From positions 1 through 45,338 of the forward strand of contig CANROH010000007.1 in the NCBI GenBank assembly GCA_947632185.1: DNA of 45,338 nt, read 5' to 3'. Shown piece after piece: positions 17,560-27,034 of this stretch (positions within the stretch are counted from its first letter, which is position 1; each line of letters begins with the position of its first letter). Below the pieces are notes generated by a model. That model worked only from the letters and a program-made list of their open reading frames with translations, did no database searches and had not been told where the DNA came from. This DNA is from an uncultured Clostridia bacterium (GTDB lineage Bacteria > Bacillota > Clostridia > TANB77 > CAG-508). Both the position numbers and the translations under genes were made by a program.

Positions 17560-18903
17560 CTATTGAAGATATTTTGGTATTCTACCATCTTCATGTGAAT
17601 CATGAGAACCTTCTCTTGGATCATGTCCATCATCTTCTATTTCTTTTTCTGCTTCTAATTCTTTTTTTGCTTCTCTTTCTTCTCTATGTTGTGCCCCAAT
17701 TTTTTCCATTTCTTCATCTATACTATTATCAGCTCTAATTTCTTGCTCTACTAATGGAGCTTCTATTCCGAATTCTTTAAAAACACCTAATCTTTCTTTG
17801 TTTATTGCACCTAAAAGAGCAGCCTTATCTTCTAATGATATTGATGATTTTGACATATTAAGTATACTATTATATTTAGAATCTAATTCTTCAAGTCTCT
17901 TTTGTAATCTTTCTTTATCAGTACAAGTTAAATCTCTAGGTTCTTTTCTAATTGTATCTACAGTTGTATGTCCATGAACATCAGTAAAATAAATTTTATC
18001 ATGGTCGTCTTCAATAATTTTCTTGTCTTTTTCTCTATGATTATTCATATAGTCAGTCATATGATCATCATATGTTCTTTCATCAACAGGAGGCCTACCT
18101 GGTTGAAGCATTACAATTCTATCATTAGTTAATCTAGCATCCCTAAATCTTAAACAATATACATTTTCACCATTTTCTGATATGCCAGTTTCTTCTAATT
18201 TATTTGTAATTACTTGTGGGTTAAGCATCATTACTTCTTTTAAATCTTCAATATTATAATCATTTTCGCTACATAATTTAGCGACTTCATCTCTAATTTC
18301 TTCTGGTAATTCTTGCTCTTCTTCACTTTCTTTTTCTTGTTCTTCTTTATCCATTACTTCAATATCAGCAGATTTATTTTTTGATTTTATTTTTTCAACA
18401 GCTTCTTTAGATGATTTAGGAACTAATGTATCTTTTTCTATATCTTTTGCCAATTCTTCTAAAGTAGCAGGAAATAGTGCAGCTTTAATTAGTTCAGGAT
18501 CAATTTTTCCTTGAATTTCAACCATACTTTTAGATAATATTTCATTTTTCATTCTTGGCGTTAAAGTAAAAACATTTTGTTTTCCTTCTTCATCTTTATA
18601 TATGCATGCCATATCTTGTCCTTTTGAATTAACTACAACATCTATTTCTTGACCATTTGGAGTTACAACTGGTATAACATAAGTTCTCATTAATTTATCA
18701 CTATCTGTTGTTCTTTCTGGATCTAAATTTTCTAATTTAGTTGGATCTTGTTTTTTTAAATAATCTGCTAATGTCGTTATTTCTTGTGTATTTATACCAC
18801 AGTTTGATAATTTTATGCTTTTCCCTTCTGAATTTATACATGAAGCACTAATTGATGCTTTTGCTGCAACCCAAGATTGCATCAACAAATCCATATTACT
18901 CAT
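17560..18903 (-). CDS. Unknown 447-aa charged protein heading the metG operon
   Basis: No family was recognised. Residues 1-140 look like a folded domain (LMRTYVIPVVTPNGQEIDVVV strands). Residues 165-205 are Lys/Glu-rich. Residues 205-300 form a second folded part, with ENVYCLRFRDARLTNDRIVML. A FTDVHGHTTVDTI segment and a helical region follow, and the end is a Glu-, Asp- and His-rich tail. No signal peptide or membrane helix is visible, so it is probably cytoplasmic. ATG 18903 has GGAGG 8 nt upstream. It lies 26 nt before metG and is probably co-transcribed with metG and tmk. Confidence 0.65.
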   Translation of the reverse strand: MSNMDLLMQSWVAAKASISASCINSEGKSIKLSNCGINTQEITTLADYLKKQDPTKLENLDPERTTDSDKLMRTYVIPVVTPNGQEIDVVVNSKGQDMACIYKDEEGKQNVFTLTPRMKNEILSKSMVEIQGKIDPELIKAALFPATLEELAKDIEKDTLVPKSSKEAVEKIKSKNKSADIEVMDKEEQEKESEEEQELPEEIRDEVAKLCSENDYNIEDLKEVMMLNPQVITNKLEETGISENGENVYCLRFRDARLTNDRIVMLQPGRPPVDERTYDDHMTDYMNNHREKDKKIIEDDHDKIYFTDVHGHTTVDTIRKEPRDLTCTDKERLQKRLEELDSKYNSILNMSKSSISLEDKAALLGAINKERLGVFKEFGIEAPLVEQEIRADNSIDEEMEKIGAQHREEREAKKELEAEKEIEDDGHDPREGSHDSHEDGRIPKYLQ

Positions 18904-19035
18904 ATTTTAAACCTCCACACTTTCCCGTTTTTTACTACTACATTTTTTATTATTATATAAATATATTGTAATAATTTCAAGTTTTTTATTATATTTTGTA
19001 TACTTATTGTTTGTAACAAAAAACGTAGCAATATA

Positions 19036-19060
19036 AAAATTAATTAATCAAGCTTAATTA
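19036..19060 (-). terminator. Possible terminator of the BY-kinase-like gene
   Basis: Minus strand stem TAATTAA / TTAATTA with a GCTTGA loop (19041-19060), followed by ATTTTT. The stem is short and AT-only, so this is tentative. Confidence 0.4.
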
Positions 19061-19098
19061 TTTTTTAAAATTACTACATTTTTATAAACATTTATATA

Positions 19099-21681
19099 CT
19101 AAAATAAATCTTTATTGCTTTTAGTTTTAGGATATAGATTATCTTCTAGCAATTCTTCTTCTATTCTTGAATCTTCGATTTTTCTTTTTCTCCTTATTGC
19201 TTTTTGTTTTTTTGTCTCTTCTTTAATTTTCTCTTTTTCTTGTTTTATTTTATCTTTTTCTCTTTTTTTGAAAGCTCTTTCATTTCTTTTTTCTTCTATA
19301 TTAATTAACCTAATTTTTCTTTTTTCTTCTTTATCTGTTAATTTTCTTTTCTTCTTCTCCTCCTTTTTTAATAATTGTCTATTTGGTTCATTACTAGCAA
19401 TTTTTTCTCTTCTTTTCCTTTTTTCATCTTTCTTTGATAACCTTCTTTTTCCCTCACTTATTATTTTCTTACCATTAATATTCTCTTTAGATGTTGCATT
19501 TTCAATAGTTACATTTTCAGTGGACTCACTTTTTGTTTCCTCATTTTCTATATTTTTCTCATTTTTTACGCTTTTTATAACATCATCATAAAAAGCCTTA
19601 TTATTAATACTTTTATTTATTTCATATTGAGTTTTAAATTTATTATTTATTTCAAAAAATTTTGCATATTTATTAATAGCAAGTTTATCATTAAATTTAA
19701 GTTTACTATTTGACCATAAATTATCTAATTTATACTCTATTTCTAAATCCAATTTTGAAAGTTCTTTTTTTCTTAATCTCTGACATCTTACTTTATATTC
19801 ACTATTATTTTCATCTAGAGATTTATGATAATCTTTAGACATGCACAAAACATACTCTTTAGCTTTATTTGATTCAACCTTCTTTTCAAGCTTTATACCA
19901 CTATCATAAATGCAAAGGGTATTATATATCAATGGATCAATCATTTTAACTTGTTTTTTAGTTAAATTATATTCAAGCATCAAGTATTCCATAGTTCCAT
20001 TAATATTTTCATTAGAATACTGATCTATTGTATCTACTTCTGTATTCATTTTACTATCAATATTTCTTATAAGCTTTTCTGTAAAATAATTTTCACTAAA
20101 TACTCTACAATATAAATTTTCTGCATCTACAATTACTAAAACAGTGTTTTCATTTTGACTTTCATCATCATTATTTATTTTTTCTGGTTGTTCTGGCTGA
20201 TTTATATATATATTATCTTCATTTAATTCTTTCTCTACATTCTTTTTGCTCTTACTTGAAAATTTTTTCGTAAAATTTTTAAATAAATTTTTAAATTTAC
20301 TTTCCTTTACAGAGTCATCTTTTTCTTCTAAATCCTCAGAATATTCAATCTCTACTCCACCCTCTGTAATATGTATTTTAACATTTTCAAGTGACTTATC
20401 ATTATCTACTTTTATTCTATCTAAAATTTTATCTACATCTATATTTTCCCTATTTTGAATTTTTCTCTCATCTATTATATTTAAATTATTTGTTTGAATA
20501 TTTTTATTAATAATTTCATTATTAGTTTCTTTTTCAATTGCTATTTCTTCATCTTTATTTATCTTTACTGTATTTTTAATTTCTTTATTTATCTTTGCTT
20601 CGTTTTTAGTTTCTTCGTTTTTAGTTTCCTCATTTTTATTTATTTTTACTGTATTTTTAGTTTCTTCATTTTTATTTGTCTTTACTTCATTTTTAGTTTC
20701 TTCATCTTTATTTATCTTTACTGCATTTTTAATTTTTTCATCTTTTACTATTTCTTTATTAATAGCTTCTGTAAGAAGTTTTCTTTTTGAGGTATATGTT
20801 TTTTTATAGAAAAATCCTTTTAACATATTAAAAAAATTTTTGAACTTAAAAGCAAAACTTTTATTTTCTTCTTTTTCTATTTTAGTTTCTTCTATTTTTT
20901 CCTTTTTTGGTTTTTCTGTTTTTACTTTATTTAAAATAACACCTGTAATATTTTCTTTAACATTTTGTAAATCTGATTTTGCTTTTTCTAAATCTTCTTT
21001 CTTTGTTTTGTTAGAACTTGTAACTAAAATAGTAGATGTAACAAATTTTGTAAGTATTAATGAATCTGTAGTTTCTAATGTTGATGTTCCATCAACTATA
21101 ATTACATCATAAAATACAGATAAATCTTTAAATAATTCTTCAAGTCTTGGTAATGCCAATAATTCTGATGAATTTGGTGGAACAGTTCCTGATGTTATTA
21201 AGCTTACTTTTTTTATAGCTGTTTCATTTATATATTTATTTAAAGATTCTTTAATTGGGACTCCGTTTGTATCAAGATTTGATAAATAATTTGACAGACC
21301 AAGATTATTTGGTATATTGAATATTTTGTCTTGTATACCAGATTTCATATCAGCATCTATGATGATAACATTATTTCCAATTTCAGCAAAACTAATTGCC
21401 ATATTTGCTACGACAAAACTTTTTCCGTCTTCTCTATTTGGACTAGTTATCAGTATTATTTTTTTGTTATTATTATTAACATTTAAAAATTGTATATTTA
21501 TTCTTAATCTTCTAAATGCTTTTAAAATTTCTGACTTTTCATCATAATAAGATATTAATTGTGATTCTTTAGATTTTCTGCTTTCCTTTAAAGGGATTTC
21601 AGTTAAAGTTCTTAAAGAGAAATTATTTTCAATATCTTCTGCAGATTTTATATACTTATCATTTTTTTTAAAAAACATCAT
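19099..21681 (-). CDS. BY-kinase/CpsD-like ATPase with a long charged C-terminal extension
   Basis: About 860 aa. Residues 45-260 resemble the CpsD/CapB tyrosine-kinase (ParA-like) fold: an EAFRRLRxN-like helix (ILKAFRRLRINIQF), Walker A in SPNREDGKS, Walker A' in VIIIDADM, and Walker B in VIIVDGTS. Two motifs deviate: IDADM is not followed by the usual R-R-P, and Walker B lacks the usual D-T-P-P. No tyrosine-rich C-terminal cluster is seen. The following 600 residues are Lys/Glu/Asn-rich with repeats (NKDEETKNEVKTNKNEETKN type). They include one more ordered part near 500-690 (VLVIVDAENLYCRVF) and end in a strongly basic helix. Kinase activity is therefore uncertain. Start 21681 is chosen for spacing from AGGTGA; 21678, 21687 and 21690 are alternatives. 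Confidence 0.7.
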   Translation of the reverse strand: MMFFKKNDKYIKSAEDIENNFSLRTLTEIPLKESRKSKESQLISYYDEKSEILKAFRRLRINIQFLNVNNNNKKIILITSPNREDGKSFVVANMAISFAEIGNNVIIIDADMKSGIQDKIFNIPNNLGLSNYLSNLDTNGVPIKESLNKYINETAIKKVSLITSGTVPPNSSELLALPRLEELFKDLSVFYDVIIVDGTSTLETTDSLILTKFVTSTILVTSSNKTKKEDLEKAKSDLQNVKENITGVILNKVKTEKPKKEKIEETKIEKEENKSFAFKFKNFFNMLKGFFYKKTYTSKRKLLTEAINKEIVKDEKIKNAVKINKDEETKNEVKTNKNEETKNTVKINKNEETKNEETKNEAKINKEIKNTVKINKDEEIAIEKETNNEIINKNIQTNNLNIIDERKIQNRENIDVDKILDRIKVDNDKSLENVKIHITEGGVEIEYSEDLEEKDDSVKESKFKNLFKNFTKKFSSKSKKNVEKELNEDNIYINQPEQPEKINNDDESQNENTVLVIVDAENLYCRVFSENYFTEKLIRNIDSKMNTEVDTIDQYSNENINGTMEYLMLEYNLTKKQVKMIDPLIYNTLCIYDSGIKLEKKVESNKAKEYVLCMSKDYHKSLDENNSEYKVRCQRLRKKELSKLDLEIEYKLDNLWSNSKLKFNDKLAINKYAKFFEINNKFKTQYEINKSINNKAFYDDVIKSVKNEKNIENEETKSESTENVTIENATSKENINGKKIISEGKRRLSKKDEKRKRREKIASNEPNRQLLKKEEKKKRKLTDKEEKRKIRLINIEEKRNERAFKKREKDKIKQEKEKIKEETKKQKAIRRKRKIEDSRIEEELLEDNLYPKTKSNKDLF
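20547..20729 (-). repeat. Degenerate in-gene tandem repeat of about 36 bp
   Basis: Encodes imperfect 12-residue units such as VKINKDEETKNE, VKTNKNEETKNT and VKINKNEETKNE in the BY-kinase-like protein. The units stay in frame, so copy number could vary without breaking the gene. Confidence 0.75.
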
Positions 21682-21690
21682 TTTCATCAC

Positions 21691-21738
21691 CTAAAAAAAA
21701 TACAAAAGACACAAAACTTAAATTCTGCATCTTTTGTA
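21691..21738 (-). terminator. Terminator-like hairpin in the leader of the BY-kinase-like gene
   Basis: On the minus strand TACAAAAGA (21730-21738) pairs with TCTTTTGTA (21701-21709) across a 20-nt loop and runs straight into eight T, then AGGTGATG, the gene's own ribosome site. It lies about 8 nt after the predicted transcription start, so it can act as an attenuator. Confidence 0.65.
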
Positions 21739-21752
21739 AAATAATTTACATC

Positions 21753-21781
21753 ATTATAACAACATTATTTAAAAATATCAA
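21753..21781 (-). promoter_or_regulatory. SigA-type promoter of the BY-kinase-like gene
   Basis: Minus strand TTGATA (21776-21781), 17 nt, TATAAT (21753-21758). Perfect -10 and near-perfect -35, one of the best promoters in the window. The predicted start is near 21746. Confidence 0.75.
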
Positions 21782-21830
21782 CACTTTTTGATAACTTTAA
21801 ATATTTTTTAATAACATTATATCTAAAAAA

Positions 21831-21853
21831 GCACACTCTATTTTTGAGTGTGC
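21831..21853 (-). terminator. Terminator of the LPYAG surface protein gene
   Basis: Perfect 8-bp stem GCACACTC / GAGTGTGC with a 7-nt loop, followed by six T on the minus strand, 25 nt past the stop. Confidence 0.85.
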
Positions 21854-21877
21854 CATTATTAATTATTAACATATTTA

Positions 21878-22264
21878 TTAAACATTATAATCTGATACTT
21901 TTTTATATGCATATAATGCTGAAGCAACAAGTGCTATTACAACAAATACTAAACTTGTATTTGTTCCTGCATATGGTAGTCCAGTTGTATTATTAGTATT
22001 TCTTTTACTAGCTGCATTATTATTGGTATTATTGCCTACTCCATTTACTGTAGAAGAAATTCTACTTGCTCCATTTGTATTTGTATTGGTATTTGTATTA
22101 GTATTTTCATTTTCTGCTACATTTGTATTAGTATCAGATTGATTTGTATTTCCATCTGCTGGTGTAATTGATACAGCTAAAGAACTAACACTTCCAAATA
22201 CTAAAGTTACTAAAGTAATAATAACTACCAAACTAACTATCTTTTTTACATTAAATTTTAACAT
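21878..22264 (-). CDS. Small LPxxG-type sortase substrate
   Basis: 128 aa. Residues 8-30 are a signal peptide. Residues 35-95 are low-complexity Asn/Thr (NTNTNT runs), typical of a wall spacer. The end is a cell wall sorting signal: LPYAG (96-100), a hydrophobic helix of about 18 residues, and a KK-containing tail. There is no folded domain between the signals, so it may serve as a short surface polymer or as a scaffold. AAGGAG precedes the ATG. Its presumed enzyme is the sortase at 10939-11538. Confidence 0.8.
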   Translation of the reverse strand: MLKFNVKKIVSLVVIITLVTLVFGSVSSLAVSITPADGNTNQSDTNTNVAENENTNTNTNTNTNGASRISSTVNGVGNNTNNNAASKRNTNNTTGLPYAGTNTSLVFVVIALVASALYAYKKVSDYNV

Positions 22265-22408
22265 TTTCCCATCTCCTTATTACTTAACATCTGTTCATAT
22301 TATAACAAACATGATTTTTTTATGCAAGTCATTTTGTTATTTTTTTAATATTTAATATTTTTGAAATATTTGTAATAGTTTTGTAATATTTTGTCCTATT
22401 TTGTATTA

Positions 22409-23503
22409 TTATACATTGAATCTAAATAAGACTATATCTCCATCTTTCATTACATAATCCTTGCCTTCTGATCTTACTAATCCCTTTTCTTTTGCTTGAA
22501 CCATAGATCCTCCTGATTTCATTAAATCATCAAAAGATATTACTTCAGCCTTAATGAAACCTCTTTCAATATCTGAATGAATTTTTCCAGCAGCTTCTGG
22601 TGCCTTTGTTCCATTTTTTATAGTCCATGCTCTTACTTCAGGTTCTCCGGCTGTTAAAAAAGATATTAGTCCTAATAATCTATAACTTGCTTTAATTAAT
22701 TTATCTAATCCAGATTCCTTAAGTCCTAGTACATTTAGCATCTCTTTTTTCTCATCTTTTTCTAAAATACTTAATTCTTCTTCAATTTTTACACAAAGTG
22801 GAATAACCTCTGCCTTTTCATTTCTAGCATATTCTTGAACTTTTAAAACATTTTCATTGCTATTTTCTTTTCCTAATTCATTTTCAGAAATATTTGCAAC
22901 ATATAATACTGGTTTTAATGTTAATAAAAAACTTTCTTTTAAAACTTCCTTTTCTTCATCTGTGTAACTAATTGTTCTAGCACATTTTCCTGAATTTAAT
23001 ACTTCTTTTACTTTTTCTAAAGTGTCGATTTCAAATTGATATTTTTTATCTCCCTTTAAAAGTTTTTTTGCTCTTTCTAGTCTTTTTTCTATTGTTTCCA
23101 AATCTGCAAAAATTAATTCAAGATTTATTGTTTCAATATCTCGTATTGGATCAACACTTCCATCTACATGAACAATATTTGAGTTATCAAAACATCTAAC
23201 AACTTCTAATATACTATCTACTTCTCTAATATGAGATAAAAATTTATTACCTAATCCTTCTCCTTTACTTGCTCCTCTAACTAATCCTGCTATATCAACA
23301 AATTCAACTATTGCATTTGTGACTTTTTGTGGATTATAAATTTCTGCAAGCTTTTCTACTCGTTCATCTGGTACAGCTACAACACCTACATTTGGTTCTA
23401 TTGTACAAAATGGATAATTTGCACATTCAGCTCCCGCTTGTGTTATACTATTAAATAATGTACTCTTTCCAACATTTGGTAATCCTACAATTCCTATTTT
23501 CAT
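22409..23503 (-). CDS. ychF: Redox-regulated ATPase YchF (Obg family)
   Basis: 364 aa. A universally conserved P-loop NTPase of the Obg/HflX superfamily that uses ATP. The P-loop is GLPNVGKST (residues 7-15), G2/G3 include DIAGLVRGASKGEGLGNKF, and the C-terminal TGS-like domain ends in KDGDIVLFRFNV. In the G4 position NISE replaces the GTPase NKxD, as expected for YchF. Start 23503 (MKIGIVG) has AAAGGAT upstream; the ATG five codons earlier lies before it. The tRNA-Thr gene starts its 3' end 40 nt upstream. Confidence 0.96.
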   Translation of the reverse strand: MKIGIVGLPNVGKSTLFNSITQAGAECANYPFCTIEPNVGVVAVPDERVEKLAEIYNPQKVTNAIVEFVDIAGLVRGASKGEGLGNKFLSHIREVDSILEVVRCFDNSNIVHVDGSVDPIRDIETINLELIFADLETIEKRLERAKKLLKGDKKYQFEIDTLEKVKEVLNSGKCARTISYTDEEKEVLKESFLLTLKPVLYVANISENELGKENSNENVLKVQEYARNEKAEVIPLCVKIEEELSILEKDEKKEMLNVLGLKESGLDKLIKASYRLLGLISFLTAGEPEVRAWTIKNGTKAPEAAGKIHSDIERGFIKAEVISFDDLMKSGGSMVQAKEKGLVRSEGKDYVMKDGDIVLFRFNV

Positions 23504-23542
23504 TTTTGATCCTTTCAAAAATTATGTATTTTAAAAAAAATA

Positions 23543-23618
<76 letters not shown>

Positions 23619-23621
23619 TTA

Positions 23622-24263
23622 CTATTCTTCATTATCTAAGCATTTTATTGCTTTTTTTCTAATTCTTTGAATAGCATTATCAATAGATTTTACAGGAGAA
23701 TTTAACTTACTAGCTATATCTATGTAGCTTTCTCCTTGAATATACCTATTTAATACTTGTTTTTCAAACGTGCTTAGATTTTTATCAATTCTTTTTTCGA
23801 CAAATTCCATATATTCCTTTTTCGTTATTGTATCTAATGGATCTTCTGCTGTTTTTGTATCTAAAACATCTATAACTTCAGTATCATCATTTTCATCATA
23901 TGCTGAGATATTAAGTGAGAAAGATGAATTAAGTGGTATATGTTTTTGTCGATTAGAAGATTTTATTGCTGTTATTAATTGTCTTTCTATACATAAATTC
24001 GCAAATGTTTTAAATGAATTATTTTTTTCTTTATTAAAACATTTTATTGCCTTAAAAAGTCCTATCATTCCTTCTTGTAACATATCATCACTTTCAGCTC
24101 CAACTAAAAAAAATCTATTTGCTTTCATATGAACTAAATCACTATATTTATCTAATAAATAATTTTGCGCCATTAAATCACCTGATCTTATCTTTTCAAT
24201 TAAGTCTTCATCTGGCACATTCTCATATTTATTATTCAAAAAAAATAAATTTTTATTAGACAT
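23622..24263 (-). CDS. sigH: RNA polymerase sigma-H factor (Spo0H)
   Basis: 213 aa, sigma-70 family. Region 2 has DLMAQNYLLDKYSDLVHMKA, then the DDMLQEGMIGLFKAI helix (polymerase core binding) and SFKTFANLCIERQLITAIK. RQKHIPLNS is highly characteristic of SigH. Region 4 has LSTFEKQVLNRYIQGESY with a helix-turn-helix ending IDNAIQRIRKKA. SigH directs the transition to sporulation and competence in Bacillus. GGAGG is present but 14 nt before the ATG, which is long and may limit translation. No in-frame start closer to it exists, because a TAA lies between. It is probably co-transcribed with tRNA-Thr and perhaps ychF. Confidence 0.93.
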   Translation of the reverse strand: MSNKNLFFLNNKYENVPDEDLIEKIRSGDLMAQNYLLDKYSDLVHMKANRFFLVGAESDDMLQEGMIGLFKAIKCFNKEKNNSFKTFANLCIERQLITAIKSSNRQKHIPLNSSFSLNISAYDENDDTEVIDVLDTKTAEDPLDTITKKEYMEFVEKRIDKNLSTFEKQVLNRYIQGESYIDIASKLNSPVKSIDNAIQRIRKKAIKCLDNEE

Positions 24264-24341
24264 TTTTTATTTTGGAACCTCCTAGCTAGTATATATCGGT
24301 ATTATATTCTCAAAATCCTACTATTGTCAAGTATTAGAAGC

Positions 24342-24372
24342 AAAAAAAGACAGATTTTTATAAAATCTGCCT
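24342..24372 (-). terminator. Terminator of rny
   Basis: Stem AGGCAGATTTT / AAAATCTGTCT on the minus strand (24362-24372 with 24348-24358) with one G-T pair, 3-nt loop, followed by seven T. Confidence 0.85.
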
Positions 24373-24387
24373 TTTATCTGCATTTTT

Positions 24388-25935
24388 TTATTTTGCATAA
24401 TCTATTACTCTAGATTCTCGGATAACATTTACTTTTATTTGACCAGGATATTCCATTTCATTTTCAACTTTTTTTGCAACTTCTCTAGCCATTATAACCA
24501 TATCACTATCAGATACTTTCTCTGGTTTTACAATTAATCTAACTTCACGTCCTGCTTGTATTGCAAAAGATTTTTCAACTCCTTCAAAAGAATCTGCTAT
24601 TTCTTCCAATTTTTCTAATCTCTTAATGTATGATTCCAATGTTTCTCTTCTAGCACCAGGCCTTGATGCGGATATAGCATCTGCAGCTTGTACTAAAACA
24701 GCTTCTAAAGTAAGTGGTTCTACATCTCCATGATGTGCTTGTACTGCATTTATAACCATGTCATTTTCTTTATATTTTTTCAAGATTTCAACACCTAACT
24801 CAACATGTGTTCCTTCCATGTCATGATCTAATGCTTTTCCAATATCATGTAATAACCCTGCTCTTCTAGCTATTTTTGCATTAATACCTAATTCCTCTGC
24901 CATAATTCTTGCTAAGTTTGAAACCTCAATAGAATGATTTAATACATTTTGTCCATAACTTGTTCTATATTTTAATTTTCCAATTAATTTTATTAAATCT
25001 GGATGAAGATTATTTACTCCAGTTTCTAGAGCTGCTCTTTCACCCTCTTCTTTTATTGTAGCTTCAACTTCTTCTTTAGCTTTTTCAACCATTTCTTCTA
25101 TTTTTGCTGGATGTATTCTTCCATCTTCTATTAATTTCTCTATAGCTATTCTTGCAACTTCTCTTCTTAATGGATCAAATCCAGAAATAATAACAGCCTC
25201 AGGTGTATCATCAATTATTAAATCTATTCCTGTAAGTGTTTCTAATGCTTTTATGTTTCTACCTTCTCTACCAATTATTCTTCCTTTCATTTCATCATTT
25301 GGTAGTGAAACAACTGATACTGTTGTTTCTGAGGTATGATCAGCTGCACATTTTTGTATAGCATAACTAATAATTTCTCTAGCATTTTTTACTGCATCTT
25401 CTTTTGCTTTTGCATCTAAGTCTCTAATCATATTAGCTTTTTCTTGAGTAATTTCTTTATTTAAATCATTTAATAATTGTTGTTTTGCTTGTTCTTGTGT
25501 TAAACCAGAAATTCTTTGTAATTCATCTAATTGTTTTTGATAAATTTCTTCTAATTCTTCTTTTTTCTGTTCATTTTCTGCAAATTTTCTTTCTAATTCT
25601 TTTTCTTTTCCATCATAAATCGTTACTCTTTTTTCTAAATTTTCTTCTTTTTGTATTAATCTTCTTTCTTGTGCTTGAATATCGCCTCTTCTTTCTTTAA
25701 TCTCTTGATCTAATTCATTTCTTATTTGAAGTACTTCTTCTTTTGCTTTAATTAATTCTTCTTTTTTCATGTTTTCTGTTTCTATTTTAACGCTTTCAAC
25801 TAATCTTTTAGCTTCATTTTCTGCACTTTGAATTTTAGACTCTGCAATTTTTTTTCTAATAGATATACCTATTGGTATAAAAATTACAGCTGAGATTAAA
25901 AGAGTGGCAACGATTGTTAAAATTGTTTGAATCAT
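24388..25935 (-). CDS. rny: Ribonuclease Y
   Basis: 515 aa. The membrane-anchored endoribonuclease that starts bulk mRNA decay in Firmicutes. One transmembrane helix (residues 3-24), a long coiled coil (30-190), a KH domain with [15 protein letters not shown] near 214-228, and an HD domain with [17 protein letters not shown] and AHHGDVEP. The protein ends [11 protein letters not shown], the family-typical C-terminus, and the length is normal. It uses a CGA Arg codon in VIRESR, showing that other CGN codons are read normally. Single gene with own terminator. Confidence 0.97.
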   Translation of the reverse strand: MIQTILTIVATLLISAVIFIPIGISIRKKIAESKIQSAENEAKRLVESVKIETENMKKEELIKAKEEVLQIRNELDQEIKERRGDIQAQERRLIQKEENLEKRVTIYDGKEKELERKFAENEQKKEELEEIYQKQLDELQRISGLTQEQAKQQLLNDLNKEITQEKANMIRDLDAKAKEDAVKNAREIISYAIQKCAADHTSETTVSVVSLPNDEMKGRIIGREGRNIKALETLTGIDLIIDDTPEAVIISGFDPLRREVARIAIEKLIEDGRIHPAKIEEMVEKAKEEVEATIKEEGERAALETGVNNLHPDLIKLIGKLKYRTSYGQNVLNHSIEVSNLARIMAEELGINAKIARRAGLLHDIGKALDHDMEGTHVELGVEILKKYKENDMVINAVQAHHGDVEPLTLEAVLVQAADAISASRPGARRETLESYIKRLEKLEEIADSFEGVEKSFAIQAGREVRLIVKPEKVSDSDMVIMAREVAKKVENEMEYPGQIKVNVIRESRVIDYAK

Positions 25936-26050
25936 TACTTTTACCTCTTTTCTATTAAATTTTCAATGTACAACAAAATTATTCATAACTCTAAGTAATT
26001 ATTTATATAATTTATATTGTATTTTTCCCTACATTATTATTTTATATGTA

Positions 26051-27007
26051 TTATTGTAAACTGTCAAGGTTTTCTTCAAACATTTTATCAATTGCTTTAG
26101 AAAAAATTGATTTAGCAATTTCATATCCATTTGGAACTATTTCAACAAATTTATTCATGCAAACATTTCCATTTATTTCCATATTAAGAACTTTTTTATC
26201 TTCTGTCACAGCAATATCTACGCTTGCAAAACTTATATTTACAGCTTTTGCAGATTTTACAGCAACATCTTTTACAACATCAATAAACTCATCATTTCGA
26301 TCTATTAATAAAGGTTCTGCTCCATTACTTAAATTATGTTTCCATGAAACAGTTACATTTTCTTCATTAGCTGGAACTCTTTGTAAATCTAAATTTTTAT
26401 AAATATCCATTTTATAATTAGGAAATTTTTTATTTATTAACTCATTTATTGTATCTTTTCCATTTCCAACTACATATGGTTTTTTCTTCTTATAAACAAA
26501 TAATATATCACCACATAGATATATAACTCTATATTCATATTCTATATCTAAATATGGACAAGCACTTAAAGTATCATTATCTTCATCGAATAATTTTTTT
26601 ACTATAGCTTCTATTTCCTGCTCATTATCACAAAAATATACATCTTTTCCTTTATAGGAACTATTTGCTTTTATTACTAATTTATTTTGATTTTCACGTA
26701 AAAGTTCTTTTGCTTCTTCGATAAATTTATTTTTATAATATAAACTTCTTGTTTTAGGATTAAATATTATTCTATGTTCTATTGTAGGTATATTATGATC
26801 TTTTAAAACAGAATATGTTGCATATTTATCACCAACAATTTTATAAGAATTAATATTATTTAAATCAAGTTGATATCCCATAATATATTTAGTTTTTTCA
26901 TTTTTTTTCAACTGCCTAATCCAACCATATGAAATTAATTTTTGCTCAATATTTTTTTCTTTACAAATTTCATCTATAATCTTATAAAATGCTTTATTTG
27001 AATACAT
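26051..27007 (-). CDS. ATP-grasp ligase-like enzyme
   Basis: 318 aa. RimK/cyanophycin-synthetase-like ATP-grasp fold. KYATYSVLKDHNIPT begins the domain (near 65). KLVIKANSSYKGKDVYF carries the ATP-binding lysines. YEYRVIYLCGDILFVYKK and VVGNGKDTINELI resemble the segment found in CphA/GshF-type ligases. SFASVDIAVTEDKKVLNMEINGN has the Mg-binding E-x-N. Such enzymes join a carboxylate to an amine; the substrates cannot be read from sequence. Start 27007 has AAAGGAAT 6 nt upstream. It is the last gene of the murB operon, 27 nt after the ABC permease, so its product might be exported by that transporter (inference). Confidence 0.8.
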   Translation of the reverse strand: MYSNKAFYKIIDEICKEKNIEQKLISYGWIRQLKKNEKTKYIMGYQLDLNNINSYKIVGDKYATYSVLKDHNIPTIEHRIIFNPKTRSLYYKNKFIEEAKELLRENQNKLVIKANSSYKGKDVYFCDNEQEIEAIVKKLFDEDNDTLSACPYLDIEYEYRVIYLCGDILFVYKKKKPYVVGNGKDTINELINKKFPNYKMDIYKNLDLQRVPANEENVTVSWKHNLSNGAEPLLIDRNDEFIDVVKDVAVKSAKAVNISFASVDIAVTEDKKVLNMEINGNVCMNKFVEIVPNGYEIAKSIFSKAIDKMFEENLDSLQ

Positions 27008-27034
27008 TTTTATTCCTTTCATAGTTTTAATAAT

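Noticed and set aside
20494..20790. Plus-strand reading frame rich in Phe
   Set aside because: Antisense shadow of the Lys/Asn repeat of the minus-strand gene.
21683..21750. Cyclic-di-GMP or other known riboswitch before the BY-kinase-like gene
   Set aside because: The leader is too short (about 55-65 nt) and shows only one simple hairpin.
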